Of a DNA stretch of 64,000 nt, positions 1 to 9,439 are shown in pieces (positions within the stretch are counted from its first letter, which is position 1; the number at the start of each line of letters is the position of its first letter). Position numbers and translations under genes: made by a program. Under the pieces are notes generated by a model that was not told where the DNA came from, ran no database searches, and saw only the letters and a program-made list of their open reading frames with translations. This DNA is from Paracidovorax avenae ATCC 19860 (GTDB lineage Bacteria > Pseudomonadota > Gammaproteobacteria > Burkholderiales > Burkholderiaceae_C), in assembly GCF_000176855.2 (NCBI RefSeq), contig NC_015138.1, positions 2,914,001-2,978,000 of the forward strand, written 5' to 3'.

Positions 1-1355
1 CCATAGACCACCTGCGCACCGATGGACTCCAGTGCCTCCGCCCAGTTGATGTTCGCCTCTTCGTCGAAGCGGGCCTTCAGCTCGACGACGGCCATCACTT
101 CCTTGCCGCGGCGCACGGCCTCGCGCAGCAGTTCCATCATCTCGGAATCCGCGCCCGTGCGGTAGATCGTCTGCTTGATGGCCAGCACCTGCGGGTCGTT
201 CACGGCCTCGCGCAGGAACTGCAGCACCGAGTCGAAGCTCTCGAACGGCTGGTGCACCAGGATGTCGCGGCGCCGGATCTGCTCCATGAGCGGAGCGCCC
301 GCCTGCACCTGCCGGGGCCAGGCCGCGCGCCAGGGCGGAAACAGCAGCGCGGGCTCGTTGACCAGGTCCACCAGCTGCGTGAGCCGCACCAGGTTCACGG
401 GACCATGCACGCGGAACAGTGCCGCATCGGGCAGCGCGAACTGCGACTGCAGGAAATCGGAGAGAAAACGCGAGCAACTGGCCGACACCTCCAGGCGCAC
501 CGCCTGGCCGTAATGGCGGTGCTGCAGGCCCTGGCGCAGCGCCGTGCGCAGGTTGCGCACGTCGTCCTCGTCCACGGCCAGGTCGGAATGGCGCGTCACG
601 CGGAACTGGGAGAACTCCGTCACATCGCGCCCGGGGAACAGTTCGCTCAGATGTGCCCGCACAATGCTGGACAGACTGACGCACTGCGCCCCTTGCGGCG
701 CCACCTTCACGGGCAGCCGCACCAGCCGCGGCAGCACGCGCGGCACCTTGACGATGGCGATCTCGTTCTCGCGCCCGAAAGCGTCGTTGCCCTTGAGCCG
801 CACGATGAAGTTCAGCGACTTGTTCGCCACCTGCGGGAAGGGGTGGGCCGGATCCAGCCCCACCGGTACCAGCAGCGGGCGCACCTCGCGCTCGAAGTAG
901 TCGCGCACCCAGCGGCGCTGCTCGGGCGAGCGCTCGCCATGGGAGACGATGTGGATGCCCTGCTCCGCGAAGGCCGGCATCAGCGACTCGTTGTAGAGCG
1001 CGTACTGGCGGGCCACGAGGTCGTGCGCCTTGTTGGACAGCGCCTCGAAGGAAGCCACCGTGTAGGGTCCCTTGGTCTCTCCGCTCTGCGCCGCCGTGAT
1101 GTGCGGCGCGGCGCGCACCTCGAAGAACTCGTCGAGGTTGGACGACACGATGCACAGGTAGCGCAGCCGCTCCAGCAGGGGCACGTCGATGCGCGTCGCC
1201 CAGTCGAATACCCGCTCGTTGAATGCCAGGATGCTGTGGTCGCGGTTGAGGAACGCGATGCCGGACGCATCGGACAGGGGCTCGGGGACCGCCAGGAGGT
1301 CCTGCGCACCTGCGGAGGAAGCCGGTTCTGGGGAGAGCGTGGACGAAGAGTGCAT
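1..1355 (-). CDS. ppk1: Polyphosphate kinase PPK1, N-terminal part (gene runs off the left window edge)
   Basis: PPK1 reversibly polymerises the gamma-phosphate of ATP into inorganic polyphosphate. About 450 residues of the N-terminal, head and first catalytic regions are visible. The family block around ELKARFDEEANINWAEAL lies just before the cut, so the catalytic histidine of the family should lie only a few residues outside the window. An ATG at 1406 is in frame and gives 17 more residues, but it overlaps a Pho box at 1405-1422. A transcript started from that box would begin downstream of 1406, so I prefer the ATG at 1355 (MHSSSTLS). Neither start has a clear Shine-Dalgarno sequence. Identity is secure; the start is uncertain. 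Confidence 0.93.
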   Translation of the reverse strand, partial: MHSSSTLSPEPASSAGAQDLLAVPEPLSDASGIAFLNRDHSILAFNERVFDWATRIDVPLLERLRYLCIVSSNLDEFFEVRAAPHITAAQSGETKGPYTVASFEALSNKAHDLVARQYALYNESLMPAFAEQGIHIVSHGERSPEQRRWVRDYFEREVRPLLVPVGLDPAHPFPQVANKSLNFIVRLKGNDAFGRENEIAIVKVPRVLPRLVRLPVKVAPQGAQCVSLSSIVRAHLSELFPGRDVTEFSQFRVTRHSDLAVDEDDVRNLRTALRQGLQHRHYGQAVRLEVSASCSRFLSDFLQSQFALPDAALFRVHGPVNLVRLTQLVDLVNEPALLFPPWRAAWPRQVQAGAPLMEQIRRRDILVHQPFESFDSVLQFLREAVNDPQVLAIKQTIYRTGADSEMMELLREAVRRGKEVMAVVELKARFDEEANINWAEALESIGAQVVY

Positions 1356-1404
1356 GGAAGGCAAATTGTCAGTACCGGAATCAGTTTTAGTATTAGTCTC
1401 GACC

Positions 1405-1422
1405 ATGACATTTTCATGACAT
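1405..1422 (-). promoter_or_regulatory. Putative PhoB binding site (Pho box) of ppk1
   Basis: On the minus strand the site reads ATGTCAT-GAAA-ATGTCAT: two identical 7-bp repeats with a 4-bp AT-rich spacer. This is the architecture of the PhoB consensus (CTGTCAT-N4-CTGTCAT). A possible -10 element (TAATACT, about 1389-1395) follows nine bases later. ppk is a known Pho-regulon gene in several proteobacteria, so the location fits. PhoB binding itself is inferred. Confidence 0.7.
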
Positions 1423-1478
1423 GTCATCGACGCTGTCACGAACAGATTTGCAACGATCATCCAGCGCCGGGACAGCGG

Positions 1479-2318
1479 TCATCCGAGGAAATGCTTGCGA
1501 TAGCGGGGAGGCAGGTCCTCGATGCGCATCAGCATCGGCAGGTCGGCGGTGTTGAAATCCGGATCCCAGGCGGGCGCGCCGAGCACCCGGGTGCCCAGGC
1601 GCAGGTAGCCCTTGATCAGCGCTGGTGGCTCCACCGGCAGGGAGCCGTCGAGCTGGTCCACCGGAAGCGGCAGGCGGGGCTGCACCTCGTATTCGGGGGG
1701 CGCCATGTAGCCGGCCTTGAGCTGGTTCCAGATGCTGGCGGCGGCGTTGCCGCTGAGCACGCCGTTGTGCAGCATGGGGATGCTCGCGCAGCCGATCATC
1801 ATGTCCAGCCCGTTGCGCACCATGAAGTCGGCCAGCGCGCCCCACAGGGTCATGATGACCCCGCCGTGGCGGTAGTCGGGATGCACGCAGCTGCGGCCCA
1901 GCTCCACCATGCGCCCGCGCAGGTGGGCGAGGCGCGACAGGTCGAACTCGGTGTCGCTGTACAGGCCACCCGCCCGCTGCGCCTGGGCGGGCGTGAGCAC
2001 GCGGTAGGTGCCGATCACGGCCCGGGTTTCCACGTCGCGCACCAGCAGATGCTCGCAGTACGCATCGAACGCATCCACGTCGTGGCCGGGAACGGACGTG
2101 CTCAGGCGCGCGCCCATTTCCCCTGCGAACACGAGGTATCTCAGTCGCTGGGCTTCCCGGACTTCGGCAGCGTCGCGCGCCCAGGAAGCCTCGATGGGCG
2201 CCAACGCGCCTTTGCCTTGCCGTGGCGCTGGAACCTCCCCAGGACCCGGTCGATGAAGCGACCTCCGGAAAGGCATGTCTGGGGACAGAGACAGGGTGGG
2301 GACAGGAAGGTCGCTCAC
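1479..2318 (-). CDS. olsB: OlsB-like L-ornithine N-alpha-acyltransferase (GNAT fold)
   Basis: The 279-residue protein resembles OlsB/putative-hemolysin family GNAT acyltransferases, which move a 3-hydroxy fatty acyl chain from acyl-ACP to ornithine, the first step to ornithine lipids. The core begins near residue 45 (REAQRLRYLVFAGEMGA). It continues through GRMVELGRSCVHPDYRHG, a family-typical acceptor/CoA segment, and ends with GYLRLGTRVLGAPAWDPDFN and the DLPMLM motif. Ornithine lipids replace phospholipids when phosphate is scarce, which matches the Pho box of the neighbouring ppk1. No complete Pho box was seen upstream of this gene. The start at 2318 is the longest; 2276 (MPFRR) is an alternative. 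Confidence 0.78.
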   Translation of the reverse strand: MSDLPVPTLSLSPDMPFRRSLHRPGPGEVPAPRQGKGALAPIEASWARDAAEVREAQRLRYLVFAGEMGARLSTSVPGHDVDAFDAYCEHLLVRDVETRAVIGTYRVLTPAQAQRAGGLYSDTEFDLSRLAHLRGRMVELGRSCVHPDYRHGGVIMTLWGALADFMVRNGLDMMIGCASIPMLHNGVLSGNAAASIWNQLKAGYMAPPEYEVQPRLPLPVDQLDGSLPVEPPALIKGYLRLGTRVLGAPAWDPDFNTADLPMLMRIEDLPPRYRKHFLG

Positions 2319-2588
2319 GAATTACTCCCGGTGAACCGTTGAACCATCGCGGCCCTGCCCAGCAAGGCCGCGCTGGACAATGTCGCAGCGGCGCATGACA
2401 TGTCGGTGTCGCGGCGATGGCGCATCCATGACAGCCGCTCGTCACCGCCGGCCCTGCCCCCACGGGTCCGAGTGATCCCGCGCACGGCACAACCCCTTGC
2501 TCTACTGGATTGCCCTGCCCGCCCGGCAGTGGCCCGCTGCTACACTTTGTAGCCTCTGCCTGCCGCCCTAGGCCGGCTTCCCCTCGTC

Positions 2589-4826
2589 ATGCCCTTCACC
2601 AAAGTCCGGTCCCTGCCTGTCCTGGGAACATCTGACGGTCCTGCCGTGGAACGACTCCTGCGCGAGCAGCAGACGCTACTGGACAGTGCCGGCGTAGGCA
2701 TCGTGTTCATCCGGCAGCGGCAGGTGGTGCGCTGCAATCCCCGCTACGCGGAAATATTCGGCTATGCCTCCACCCGCGAGGCGATCGGGCTGAGCAGCCA
2801 GAGCCTCTACCCCAGTTCCGCGGCCTTCCGCGCCCTCGGCCGGGCGGCCTATCCCACCCTGTCCCTCGGGCTGCCGTACCGCTGCGAATGCCAGATGCGG
2901 CGCAAGAACGGCCGCCTGTTCTGGGCCAGCCTCACGGGCCGCCTCATCAACCCGCTGGACACGTCCGAAGGATCGATCTGGATCGTCGATGACATCGACG
3001 AACAGCGCCATGCGCAGATCCGCCTGCACGCGGCCATCCGGGAGAAGCAGGCGCTGTTCGACCACGCGATGGTGGGCATCGCGTTCGTTCGCAACAACCG
3101 CCTCACCCGCTGCAACCGGCATTTCGAGCAGATGCTGGGCTATGCGCCGGGCGAGCTGTCCGAGGGCTCTGCCCGCCAGCAGCATTTCAGCGATGCCGAC
3201 TGGGAGGTCATGGAACGCCACGGCCACGGTGAGACGAACGGCGCGGGCGCGGGCTTCACCGGCGAGATGGACCTGCTCGCCAAGGATGGCAGCACGGTCA
3301 CCTGCGAAGTGCGCAGCCAGCCGCTGGATCCGCTCTTTCCCGAGCAGGGCTGCATCTGCATTGCCATGGACGTGACCGCTCAGCGCAAGACGCAGGCGGA
3401 ACTCGCGCGCATGCATGCCGAACTGGAGCACCAGGTGCAGGAGCGCACGCGCCAGCTCAGCGAAACCGTCGAGAGCCTGCACCGGGAGATCAACGACCGC
3501 AAGCACGACCAGGAACGCATCTACTGGCTGGCGCACTACGACCCGCTCACCGGCCTGCCCAACCGCACGCTGCTGGCCGAGCGCGCCCAGCATGCGATCC
3601 GGGTCGCGCAGGAGAACGGCACGCCGCTGGCGGTGGTCTTCCTGGACCTGGACCACTTCAAGCATGTGAACGATTCGCTGGGGCACCGCGTCGGCGACGC
3701 ACTGCTGGTGGAAATCGCCAAGCGCCTGCGCGCCGTGGTGCGCGACCGCGACACGGTCTCCCGCCTGGGCGGCGACGAATTCATCCTGCTGCTGCCGGGC
3801 GCCAACGCCCATGGCGCGGCCCGCGTGGCCACCAAGCTGCAGGAGGCCTCGCGCCAGCCCTACCAGATCGGCCACCACGAACTCACCATGGCGCCCTCGA
3901 TGGGCATCGCCCTCTTCCCCGACGACGGCAGCGACTTCGACACGCTGACGCAGTCCGCGGACGTGGCCATGTACCGCGCCAAGCTCGACGGGCGCAACAC
4001 CTACCGCTTCTTCACGCCGGAGATGCAGGCGCAGTCCGTGCGCGCCCTGCTGCTGGAAAACGCGCTGCGCCGGGCCCTGGAACGCGACCAGCTCCGCCTG
4101 CACTACCAGCCCCAGATCACGATCGCCAGCGGCGAGATCCGCAGCGTGGAGGCCCTGCTGCGCTGGGACCACCCCGAACTCGGGCCCGTGTCCCCGGCCG
4201 AATTCATCCCGATCGCGGAGGACAGCGGCCAGATCCTGCAGATCGGCGAATGGGTGATGCGCACGGCCCTGGCCCAGTTGCAGGCATGGCATGCCATGGG
4301 CCTGGAATGGCTGTCCATGGCCGTCAACCTGTCGGCCCTGCAGTTCCGGCAGCCCCTGCTGCCCGAACTGGTCAGCCGCATCCTGGACGAAACCCGCCTG
4401 CATCCCCAGCGCCTGGAGCTGGAGCTGACCGAAGGCGTCGCCGTGGACGATCCGCGGTCGGCCATCGCCACCATGGACCAGCTCCATGCCCGCGGGGTGC
4501 GGATGTCGATGGACGACTTCGGTACCGGCTACTCATCCCTGAGCCAGCTCAAGCGCTTCCAGATCTACAAGCTGAAGATCGACCAGTCCTTCGTCCGCGA
4601 CCTGGGCGTGGACAGCAATGACCGGGCCATCGTGAGCGCCATCATCCGCATGGCACAGGCCCTGGGCATGCGCACCACCGCCGAGGGCGTGGAGACGGCC
4701 GAACAGCTGGAGTATCTCCGGCAGCAGGGTTGCGACGAGGCGCAGGGCTACTATTTCAGCCGGCCGCAGACAGCAGAGGCCATCACGCCGCTGCTGCGGC
4801 AGCGCAAGATCCAGCCTGCGGGCTGA
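2589..4826 (+). CDS. Bifunctional diguanylate cyclase/phosphodiesterase with two PAS domains
   Basis: The 745-residue cytoplasmic protein has no membrane segment. Two PAS domains (about 20-135 and 150-270) are followed by a coiled-coil linker (about 270-325), a GGDEF domain (about 330-485) and an EAL domain (about 495-735). The cyclase motif GGDEF is intact near residue 394. An RDRD inhibitory-site motif sits five residues before it. The EAL domain keeps the expected catalytic set: EALLRW, NLSALQF, ELTEG, DDFGTGYSSL, KIDQSFV and EGVET. Both synthesis and hydrolysis of cyclic-di-GMP are therefore possible. Which dominates, and the PAS ligands, cannot be read from sequence. Confidence 0.93.
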   Translation: MPFTKVRSLPVLGTSDGPAVERLLREQQTLLDSAGVGIVFIRQRQVVRCNPRYAEIFGYASTREAIGLSSQSLYPSSAAFRALGRAAYPTLSLGLPYRCECQMRRKNGRLFWASLTGRLINPLDTSEGSIWIVDDIDEQRHAQIRLHAAIREKQALFDHAMVGIAFVRNNRLTRCNRHFEQMLGYAPGELSEGSARQQHFSDADWEVMERHGHGETNGAGAGFTGEMDLLAKDGSTVTCEVRSQPLDPLFPEQGCICIAMDVTAQRKTQAELARMHAELEHQVQERTRQLSETVESLHREINDRKHDQERIYWLAHYDPLTGLPNRTLLAERAQHAIRVAQENGTPLAVVFLDLDHFKHVNDSLGHRVGDALLVEIAKRLRAVVRDRDTVSRLGGDEFILLLPGANAHGAARVATKLQEASRQPYQIGHHELTMAPSMGIALFPDDGSDFDTLTQSADVAMYRAKLDGRNTYRFFTPEMQAQSVRALLLENALRRALERDQLRLHYQPQITIASGEIRSVEALLRWDHPELGPVSPAEFIPIAEDSGQILQIGEWVMRTALAQLQAWHAMGLEWLSMAVNLSALQFRQPLLPELVSRILDETRLHPQRLELELTEGVAVDDPRSAIATMDQLHARGVRMSMDDFGTGYSSLSQLKRFQIYKLKIDQSFVRDLGVDSNDRAIVSAIIRMAQALGMRTTAEGVETAEQLEYLRQQGCDEAQGYYFSRPQTAEAITPLLRQRKIQPAG

Positions 4827-4856
4827 GCCGCGAGCGCTTCAGCACCGCCCTGCCCC

Positions 4857-4890
4857 GCCCCATTCCGGCTGCGCCGGACGGGGCCTTTTC
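4857..4890 (+). terminator. Rho-independent terminator of the GGDEF-EAL gene
   Basis: A GC-rich hairpin begins 30 bp after the stop codon. GCCCC pairs with GGGGC and TCCGGC with GCCGGA, with a TGC loop and a CTTTTC tail on the plus strand. It reaches the stop codon of the convergent glmM gene. Confidence 0.65.
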
Positions 4891-6223
4891 AGCCCGCCCG
4901 GGCCGCGTCGGCCAGCTGGTGGGCGAAATGGCTGGCGCGGTCCGCGTCGGAGGTCTCGACCATCACGCGCAGCAGCGGCTCGGTTCCGCTCGCCCGCACC
5001 AGCACGCGCCCTTGCGCGCCCAGTTCGGCCTCCACCGATTTCAGGGCGTCCTGCAGCACGGCGTTGGCCTTCCAGTCCTGGCCGGGAAGCAGCCGGACGT
5101 TGACCAGCACCTGCGGGAACAGGCGTACGTGCTCCAGCGTGCGCGCCAGGCTGCGGCCGCCGCGCACGCAGGCCTGCAGCACCTGCAGCGCGCTGATCAG
5201 GCCGTCGCCCGTGGTGTGCCGGTCCAGCGCCAGCAGGTGGCCGGAGCTCTCGCCGCCCAGCAGCCAGCGGCGCCGGGCCAGTTCCTCCAGCACATAGCGG
5301 TCGCCCACCTTGGCACGGACCAATTCCACGCCGTCGGCCTTGAGGGCGAGTTCCACGGCCATGTTGGTCATCAGGGTGCCGACCACGCCAGGGACGCTTT
5401 CTCCCCGCGACAGGCGGTCCGCCGCCAGCAGGTAGAGCAGTTCGTCGCCGTTGTAGAGCCGGCCGGCGGCATCCACCATCTGCAGGCGGTCCGCATCGCC
5501 ATCCAGCGCCACGCCGTAGTCGGCACGGTTCGCGCGCACCGCGCGCACCAGCGCGTCGGGATGGGTGGCGCCCACCTGGTGGTTGATGTTGAGCCCGTCG
5601 GGCGAGCAGCCGATGGCCAGCACTTCCGCCCCCAGTTCGTGGAACACCTTGGGCGCGATGTGGTAGGCCGCACCGTGCGCCGCATCCACCACGATCTTCG
5701 TGCCCCTGAGTGTGAGATCCTGGGAAAAGGTGCTCTTGCAGAATTCGATGTAGCGGCCGGCCGCGTCCTCCAGGCGCCGGGCCTTGCCCAGGGAGGCCGA
5801 ATCCGCCCAGGCCGGGGCTTCGTCGAGGGCGGCCTCGACCGCCAGCTCCCATTCGTCGGGCAGCTTGGTGCCCTGGGCGCTGAAGAACTTGATGCCGTTG
5901 TCGGGATAGGCGTTGTGGCTGGCGCTGATCACCACGCCCAGGCTGGCCCGCTGCGCGCGCGTGAGGTAGGCCACGCCCGGCGTGGGCAGCGGCCCCAGCA
6001 GCACGACATCGACACCGGCCGAATTGAAGCCGGACTCCAGCGCGCTCTCCAGCATGTAGCCGGAAATCCGCGTGTCCTTGCCGATCAGCACCGTCGGCCG
6101 CTCCTCCGTGCGACGGAGCACCCGGCCCACCGCGTGTGCCAGCCGCAGGACGAAATCCGGCGTGATGGGGGCCTGCCCCACGGTTCCACGGATACCGTCC
6201 GTTCCGAAATACTTGCGAGCCAT
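4889..6223 (-). CDS. glmM: Phosphoglucosamine mutase
   Basis: GlmM converts glucosamine-6-phosphate to glucosamine-1-phosphate for UDP-GlcNAc, peptidoglycan and LPS. The 444-residue length is normal. The active-site loop [12 protein letters not shown] carries the phospho-serine at position 102. The metal-binding loop DGDADR and the C-terminal phosphate-binding [12 protein letters not shown] are present. The start at 6223 ([13 protein letters not shown]) is preferred to the ATG six bases upstream, because an AGGA motif is then about eight bases away and the N-terminus matches the family. It is the last gene of the rlmE-ftsH-folP-glmM set. Confidence 0.97.
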   Translation of the reverse strand: MARKYFGTDGIRGTVGQAPITPDFVLRLAHAVGRVLRRTEERPTVLIGKDTRISGYMLESALESGFNSAGVDVVLLGPLPTPGVAYLTRAQRASLGVVISASHNAYPDNGIKFFSAQGTKLPDEWELAVEAALDEAPAWADSASLGKARRLEDAAGRYIEFCKSTFSQDLTLRGTKIVVDAAHGAAYHIAPKVFHELGAEVLAIGCSPDGLNINHQVGATHPDALVRAVRANRADYGVALDGDADRLQMVDAAGRLYNGDELLYLLAADRLSRGESVPGVVGTLMTNMAVELALKADGVELVRAKVGDRYVLEELARRRWLLGGESSGHLLALDRHTTGDGLISALQVLQACVRGGRSLARTLEHVRLFPQVLVNVRLLPGQDWKANAVLQDALKSVEAELGAQGRVLVRASGTEPLLRVMVETSDADRASHFAHQLADAARAG

Positions 6224-6300
6224 GGTCATGTTCCTGCTGGTTTCTTCTTGCTTTGCCGGCCTGTCCCCGTGCCCTCCGCCGGGTCGCGCCGCGCAGGCGG

Positions 6301-7179
6301 CTATGGCTGCGGCCGCGCCGGCCCGGGCGCACGGCTTGCGCCGGAATCCCCCGATGGTATCCGGGCCGCGCACCAGATCCTGAGCGCCGCGGACGTTTCC
6401 GCGACATCGTGCACGCGCACGATGCGGGCGCCCCGCTCCACGGACAACAGCGCTGCGGCAACGCTGGGCACGAGCCGGTCCTGCACCTGCAACCCCGTCA
6501 CCGCGCCCAGCGACGACTTGCGTGACCACCCCGCCAGCCAGGCATGCCCGTCCGCCGCCAGTTGCGCCTGCTGCGCCAGCAGCGCGAAATTCTGCTCCAC
6601 CGTCTTGCCGAACCCGATGCCCGGGTCCAGCACGATGCGGTCCCTGGCCACGCCCTGGCCGTGCAGGGCATCGGCCTGCCGGTCGAGGAAGGCCCTTACC
6701 TGCGCCACCACGTCGCCCTCCATGGGCGCCACCTGCATGGTCTGCGGCTCGCCGTGCATGTGCATCAGGCAGACGCCGCATGCGCCGTGGCGCACCACCG
6801 CCTCCACCGCGCCCGGCTGCCGCAGTGCCCAGATGTCGTTGACGATGTCCACGCCCAGGTCCAGCACCGCCTGCATCACGGCAGGCTTGTAGGTGTCCAC
6901 CGAAATGGGCACTCCCCAGGCCACGGCTTCCTTCACCACCGGCACCACGCGGGCCAGCTCTTCCTCCAGGGGCACCGCCGGGCTGCCGGGGCGGGTCGAT
7001 TCACCCCCGATGTCCAGGATGTCCGCACCGTCCCGCAGCATGGCCTCGCCGCGCCGCAGGGCATCCTGCAGCGACGCATGGCGCCCGCCATCGGAAAACG
7101 AGTCCGGCGTCACATTCAGGATGCCCATCACCTGTGGGCGCGCGAGATCGATACGGAAACGGGATGTCTGCCAGTGCAT
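6301..7179 (-). CDS. folP: Dihydropteroate synthase
   Basis: FolP condenses p-aminobenzoate with the pterin pyrophosphate in folate synthesis and is the sulfonamide target. The two family signatures are present: [15 protein letters not shown] near residue 18 and [11 protein letters not shown] near residue 55. The substrate-binding segments DPGIGFGKT and GWSRKS follow. The start at 7179 ([11 protein letters not shown]) is chosen; an upstream in-frame ATG at 7275 would run back through the ftsH terminator. The product has 292 residues, slightly longer than typical because of a low-complexity tail rich in Gly, Pro and Ala. Confidence 0.96.
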   Translation of the reverse strand: MHWQTSRFRIDLARPQVMGILNVTPDSFSDGGRHASLQDALRRGEAMLRDGADILDIGGESTRPGSPAVPLEEELARVVPVVKEAVAWGVPISVDTYKPAVMQAVLDLGVDIVNDIWALRQPGAVEAVVRHGACGVCLMHMHGEPQTMQVAPMEGDVVAQVRAFLDRQADALHGQGVARDRIVLDPGIGFGKTVEQNFALLAQQAQLAADGHAWLAGWSRKSSLGAVTGLQVQDRLVPSVAAALLSVERGARIVRVHDVAETSAALRIWCAARIPSGDSGASRAPGPARPQP

Positions 7180-7243
7180 GGAATGAAGGAAGGTCGCCGG
7201 CGTGGGGAAAGTTCGTGAAGACAAAACGGGAGGGTGCAAACGC

Positions 7244-7267
7244 AAAAACGGGGCCGAGGCCCCGTTT
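7244..7267 (-). terminator. Rho-independent terminator between ftsH and folP
   Basis: On the minus strand AAACGGGGCC and GGCCCCGTTT form a perfect 10-bp stem with a 2-base gap, so the actual loop opens the top pairs. A run of five T follows. It lies 33 bp after the ftsH stop and about 65 bp before the folP start, so it should terminate or attenuate read-through inside the conserved cluster. Confidence 0.82.
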
Positions 7268-7299
7268 CCGTGCACTGCCCCGCGGCAGGCTGCGGCGCC

Positions 7300-9225
7300 T
7301 TACGCCACGGTGGGCGAAGGGTCGGTGGTCACCGGTGCGGGCGTTCCGCCGCCGGAGGAGTTGTCGCCGCCGGACGAAGGCGTGCGGGGCGTCCAGTCCT
7401 TGGGAGGACGGGGCGGCTTGCCCGCCATGATGTCGTCCAACTGCTCGGTGTCGATGGTTTCCCATTCCAGCAGTGCGTTCGCCATGGCGTGCATCTTGTC
7501 CTGGTTATCCTCGATGAGCTTGCGCGCCAGGGCGTACTGCTCGTCGATGATGCGGCGGACTTCGCCGTCCACCTTCTCCATCGTCTGCTCGCTCATGTTG
7601 TTCGTCTTGGTGACGGAACGGCCGAGGAAGACTTCACCCTCGTTCTCGGCATACACCATGGGGCCCAGGGCCTCGGTCATGCCATAGCGCGTCACCATGT
7701 CGCGGGCGATCGAGGTCGCGCGCTCGAAGTCGTTGCTGGCGCCGGTCGTCATCTGGTTCATGAAGACCTCTTCCGCGATCCGACCGCCGAACAGCATGCT
7801 GATCTGGTTGAGCATGTACTCGCGGTCGTAGCTGTAGCGGTCCTTCTCGGGCAGGCTCATCGTCACGCCGAGCGCGCGGCCGCGCGGGATGATCGTGACC
7901 TTGTGGACCGGGTCGCACTTGGGCAGCAGCTTGCCGATGAGGGCGTGGCCGGCCTCGTGGTAGGCCGTGTTGCGGCGCTCCTCCTCGGGCATGACCATGC
8001 TCTTGCGCTCGGGGCCCATGATGATCTTGTCCTTGGCCTTCTCGAAGTCCTGCATCTCCACCGTGCGCGCATTGCGGCGCGCGGCCATCAGCGCGGCCTC
8101 GTTGCAGAGGTTGGCCAGGTCGGCGCCGGACATGCCGGGCGTACCGCGGGCGATCACGCCGGCGTTCACGTCCTGGCCCACGGGCACCTTGCGCATGTGG
8201 ACGTTCAGGATCTGCTCGCGGCCGCGGATGTCCGGCAGCGTGACGTACACCTGGCGGTCGAAGCGGCCGGGGCGCAGCAGCGCGGCGTCCAGGATGTCCG
8301 GGCGGTTCGTGGCGGCGACCACGATGACACCCAGGTTGGTCTCGAAGCCGTCCATCTCGACCAGCATCTGGTTGAGGGTCTGCTCGCGCTCGTCGTTGCC
8401 GCCACCCAGGCCGGCGCCGCGCTGGCGGCCCACGGCGTCGATTTCATCGATGAAGATGATGCAGGGGGCGTTCTTCTTGGCGTTCTCGAACATGTCGCGC
8501 ACGCGGGCCGCGCCCACGCCGACGAACATCTCGACGAAGTCGGAACCGGAGATGCTGAAGAACGGCACCTTGGCCTCGCCGGCGATGGACTTGGCCAGCA
8601 GCGTCTTGCCGGTGCCGGGAGGACCGACCAGCAGCAGGCCGCGCGGGATCCGGCCGCCCAGCTTCTGGAACTTCTGCGGATCCTTCAGGAAATCGACGAC
8701 TTCCTTGACTTCTTCCTTGGCCTCGTCGCAGCCGGCCACATCGGCGAAGGTGACGGTGTTATTGTTCTCGTCGAGCATGCGCGCCTTGCTCTTGCCGAAG
8801 CTGAAGGCACCGCCCTTGCCGCCGCCCTGCATCTGGCGCATGAAGTACACCCACACGCCGATCAGCAGCAGCATGGGGCCCCAGCTGACCAGCAGGGTCA
8901 TGAGCAGCGAGCCTTCCTCGCGGGGCTTGACGTCGAACTTGACGTTGTTGTTGATGAGGTCGCCGACCAGGCCACGATCGAGGTAGGTGGCCGTGGTGCG
9001 GACCTTGCGGTCGTCATTGGTGGTGGCGACGATCTCGGTGCCGCCCTGCCCTTCCTGGATGGTGGCGTTCTTGATGCGGCCGCCACGTACTTCTTCCAGG
9101 AATTCCGAGTACCCGATGTTGCCGGCACTGGCGCCCGCACGGGTGTCGAATTGCTTGAACACCGTGAAAAGCACCATGGCGATCACGAGCCACACGGCAA
9201 TTTTCGAAAACCATTGATTGTTCAA
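7300..9225 (-). CDS. ftsH: ATP-dependent zinc metalloprotease FtsH
   Basis: FtsH is a membrane-anchored AAA+ protease that degrades membrane proteins and regulators such as LpxC and sigma-32. The 641-residue product has an N-terminal transmembrane helix, a periplasmic segment and a second helix near residues 105-125. The AAA module carries GPPGTGKT and IIFIDEID, the second region of homology is present, and the zinc site is HEAGH. The start is a TTG at 9225 ([13 protein letters not shown] after Met) with GGAG seven bases upstream. The upstream in-frame ATG at 9297 would place translation inside the promoter region. The C-terminus is a Gly/Ser/Pro-rich tail. Confidence 0.97.
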   Translation of the reverse strand: MNNQWFSKIAVWLVIAMVLFTVFKQFDTRAGASAGNIGYSEFLEEVRGGRIKNATIQEGQGGTEIVATTNDDRKVRTTATYLDRGLVGDLINNNVKFDVKPREEGSLLMTLLVSWGPMLLLIGVWVYFMRQMQGGGKGGAFSFGKSKARMLDENNNTVTFADVAGCDEAKEEVKEVVDFLKDPQKFQKLGGRIPRGLLLVGPPGTGKTLLAKSIAGEAKVPFFSISGSDFVEMFVGVGAARVRDMFENAKKNAPCIIFIDEIDAVGRQRGAGLGGGNDEREQTLNQMLVEMDGFETNLGVIVVAATNRPDILDAALLRPGRFDRQVYVTLPDIRGREQILNVHMRKVPVGQDVNAGVIARGTPGMSGADLANLCNEAALMAARRNARTVEMQDFEKAKDKIIMGPERKSMVMPEEERRNTAYHEAGHALIGKLLPKCDPVHKVTIIPRGRALGVTMSLPEKDRYSYDREYMLNQISMLFGGRIAEEVFMNQMTTGASNDFERATSIARDMVTRYGMTEALGPMVYAENEGEVFLGRSVTKTNNMSEQTMEKVDGEVRRIIDEQYALARKLIEDNQDKMHAMANALLEWETIDTEQLDDIMAGKPPRPPKDWTPRTPSSGGDNSSGGGTPAPVTTDPSPTVA

Positions 9226-9295
9226 AGCGGGGCTCCAGAATCGAGGGGGAGAACAATGGCCGGATCGGACGCTCACCGGGGGCACGTTCCAGCGC

Positions 9296-9323
9296 ATTTA
9301 GGGCGCATTTTAGGCCTTTCAAG
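9296..9323 (-). promoter_or_regulatory. Sigma-32 (heat-shock) type promoter of ftsH
   Basis: The minus strand carries CTTGAAA (9317-9323), a 13-bp spacer and CCCTAAAT (9296-9303). This is a close match to the RpoH promoter consensus (CTTGAAA, 12-16 bp, CCCCATNT). The predicted start site leaves a leader of about 60 nt before the TTG codon. ftsH is a heat-shock gene in E. coli. Confidence 0.72.
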
Positions 9324-9418
9324 GCGAGCGCCGCCTTGCCTTTACCCCAACCGCGGCTATGGTCACCATAGCTCGGGCATCCGGCCGGCCGGCCCGCGGC
9401 ATGGCCGCCTGCACGGAA

Positions 9419-9435
9419 GCGGGAAAAATTCCCGC
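9419..9435 (-). terminator. Hairpin just downstream of rlmE
   Basis: GCGGGAA and TTCCCGC form a perfect 7-bp stem with a 3-base loop, 4 bp after the rlmE stop. No T-run follows on the minus strand, so it may be a processing or weak termination hairpin rather than a true terminator. Confidence 0.35.
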
Positions 9436-9439
9436 CGGG

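Noticed and set aside
1421..1439. A second PhoB-like repeat on the plus strand (ATGTCAT, 5 bp, CTGTCAC)
   Set aside because: The spacer is 5 bp instead of 4, and no plus-strand gene starts nearby.
252..2342. Long plus-strand open frame of 696 codons opposite ppk1 and the acyltransferase
   Set aside because: It is the antisense shadow of two recognisable minus-strand genes, has His/Arg-rich composition typical of shadows, and matches no family.
2390..2436. Half Pho-box motifs (CTGTCAT and ATGTCAT) upstream of the OlsB-like gene
   Set aside because: No second half-site at the right spacing, so no complete Pho box can be claimed.
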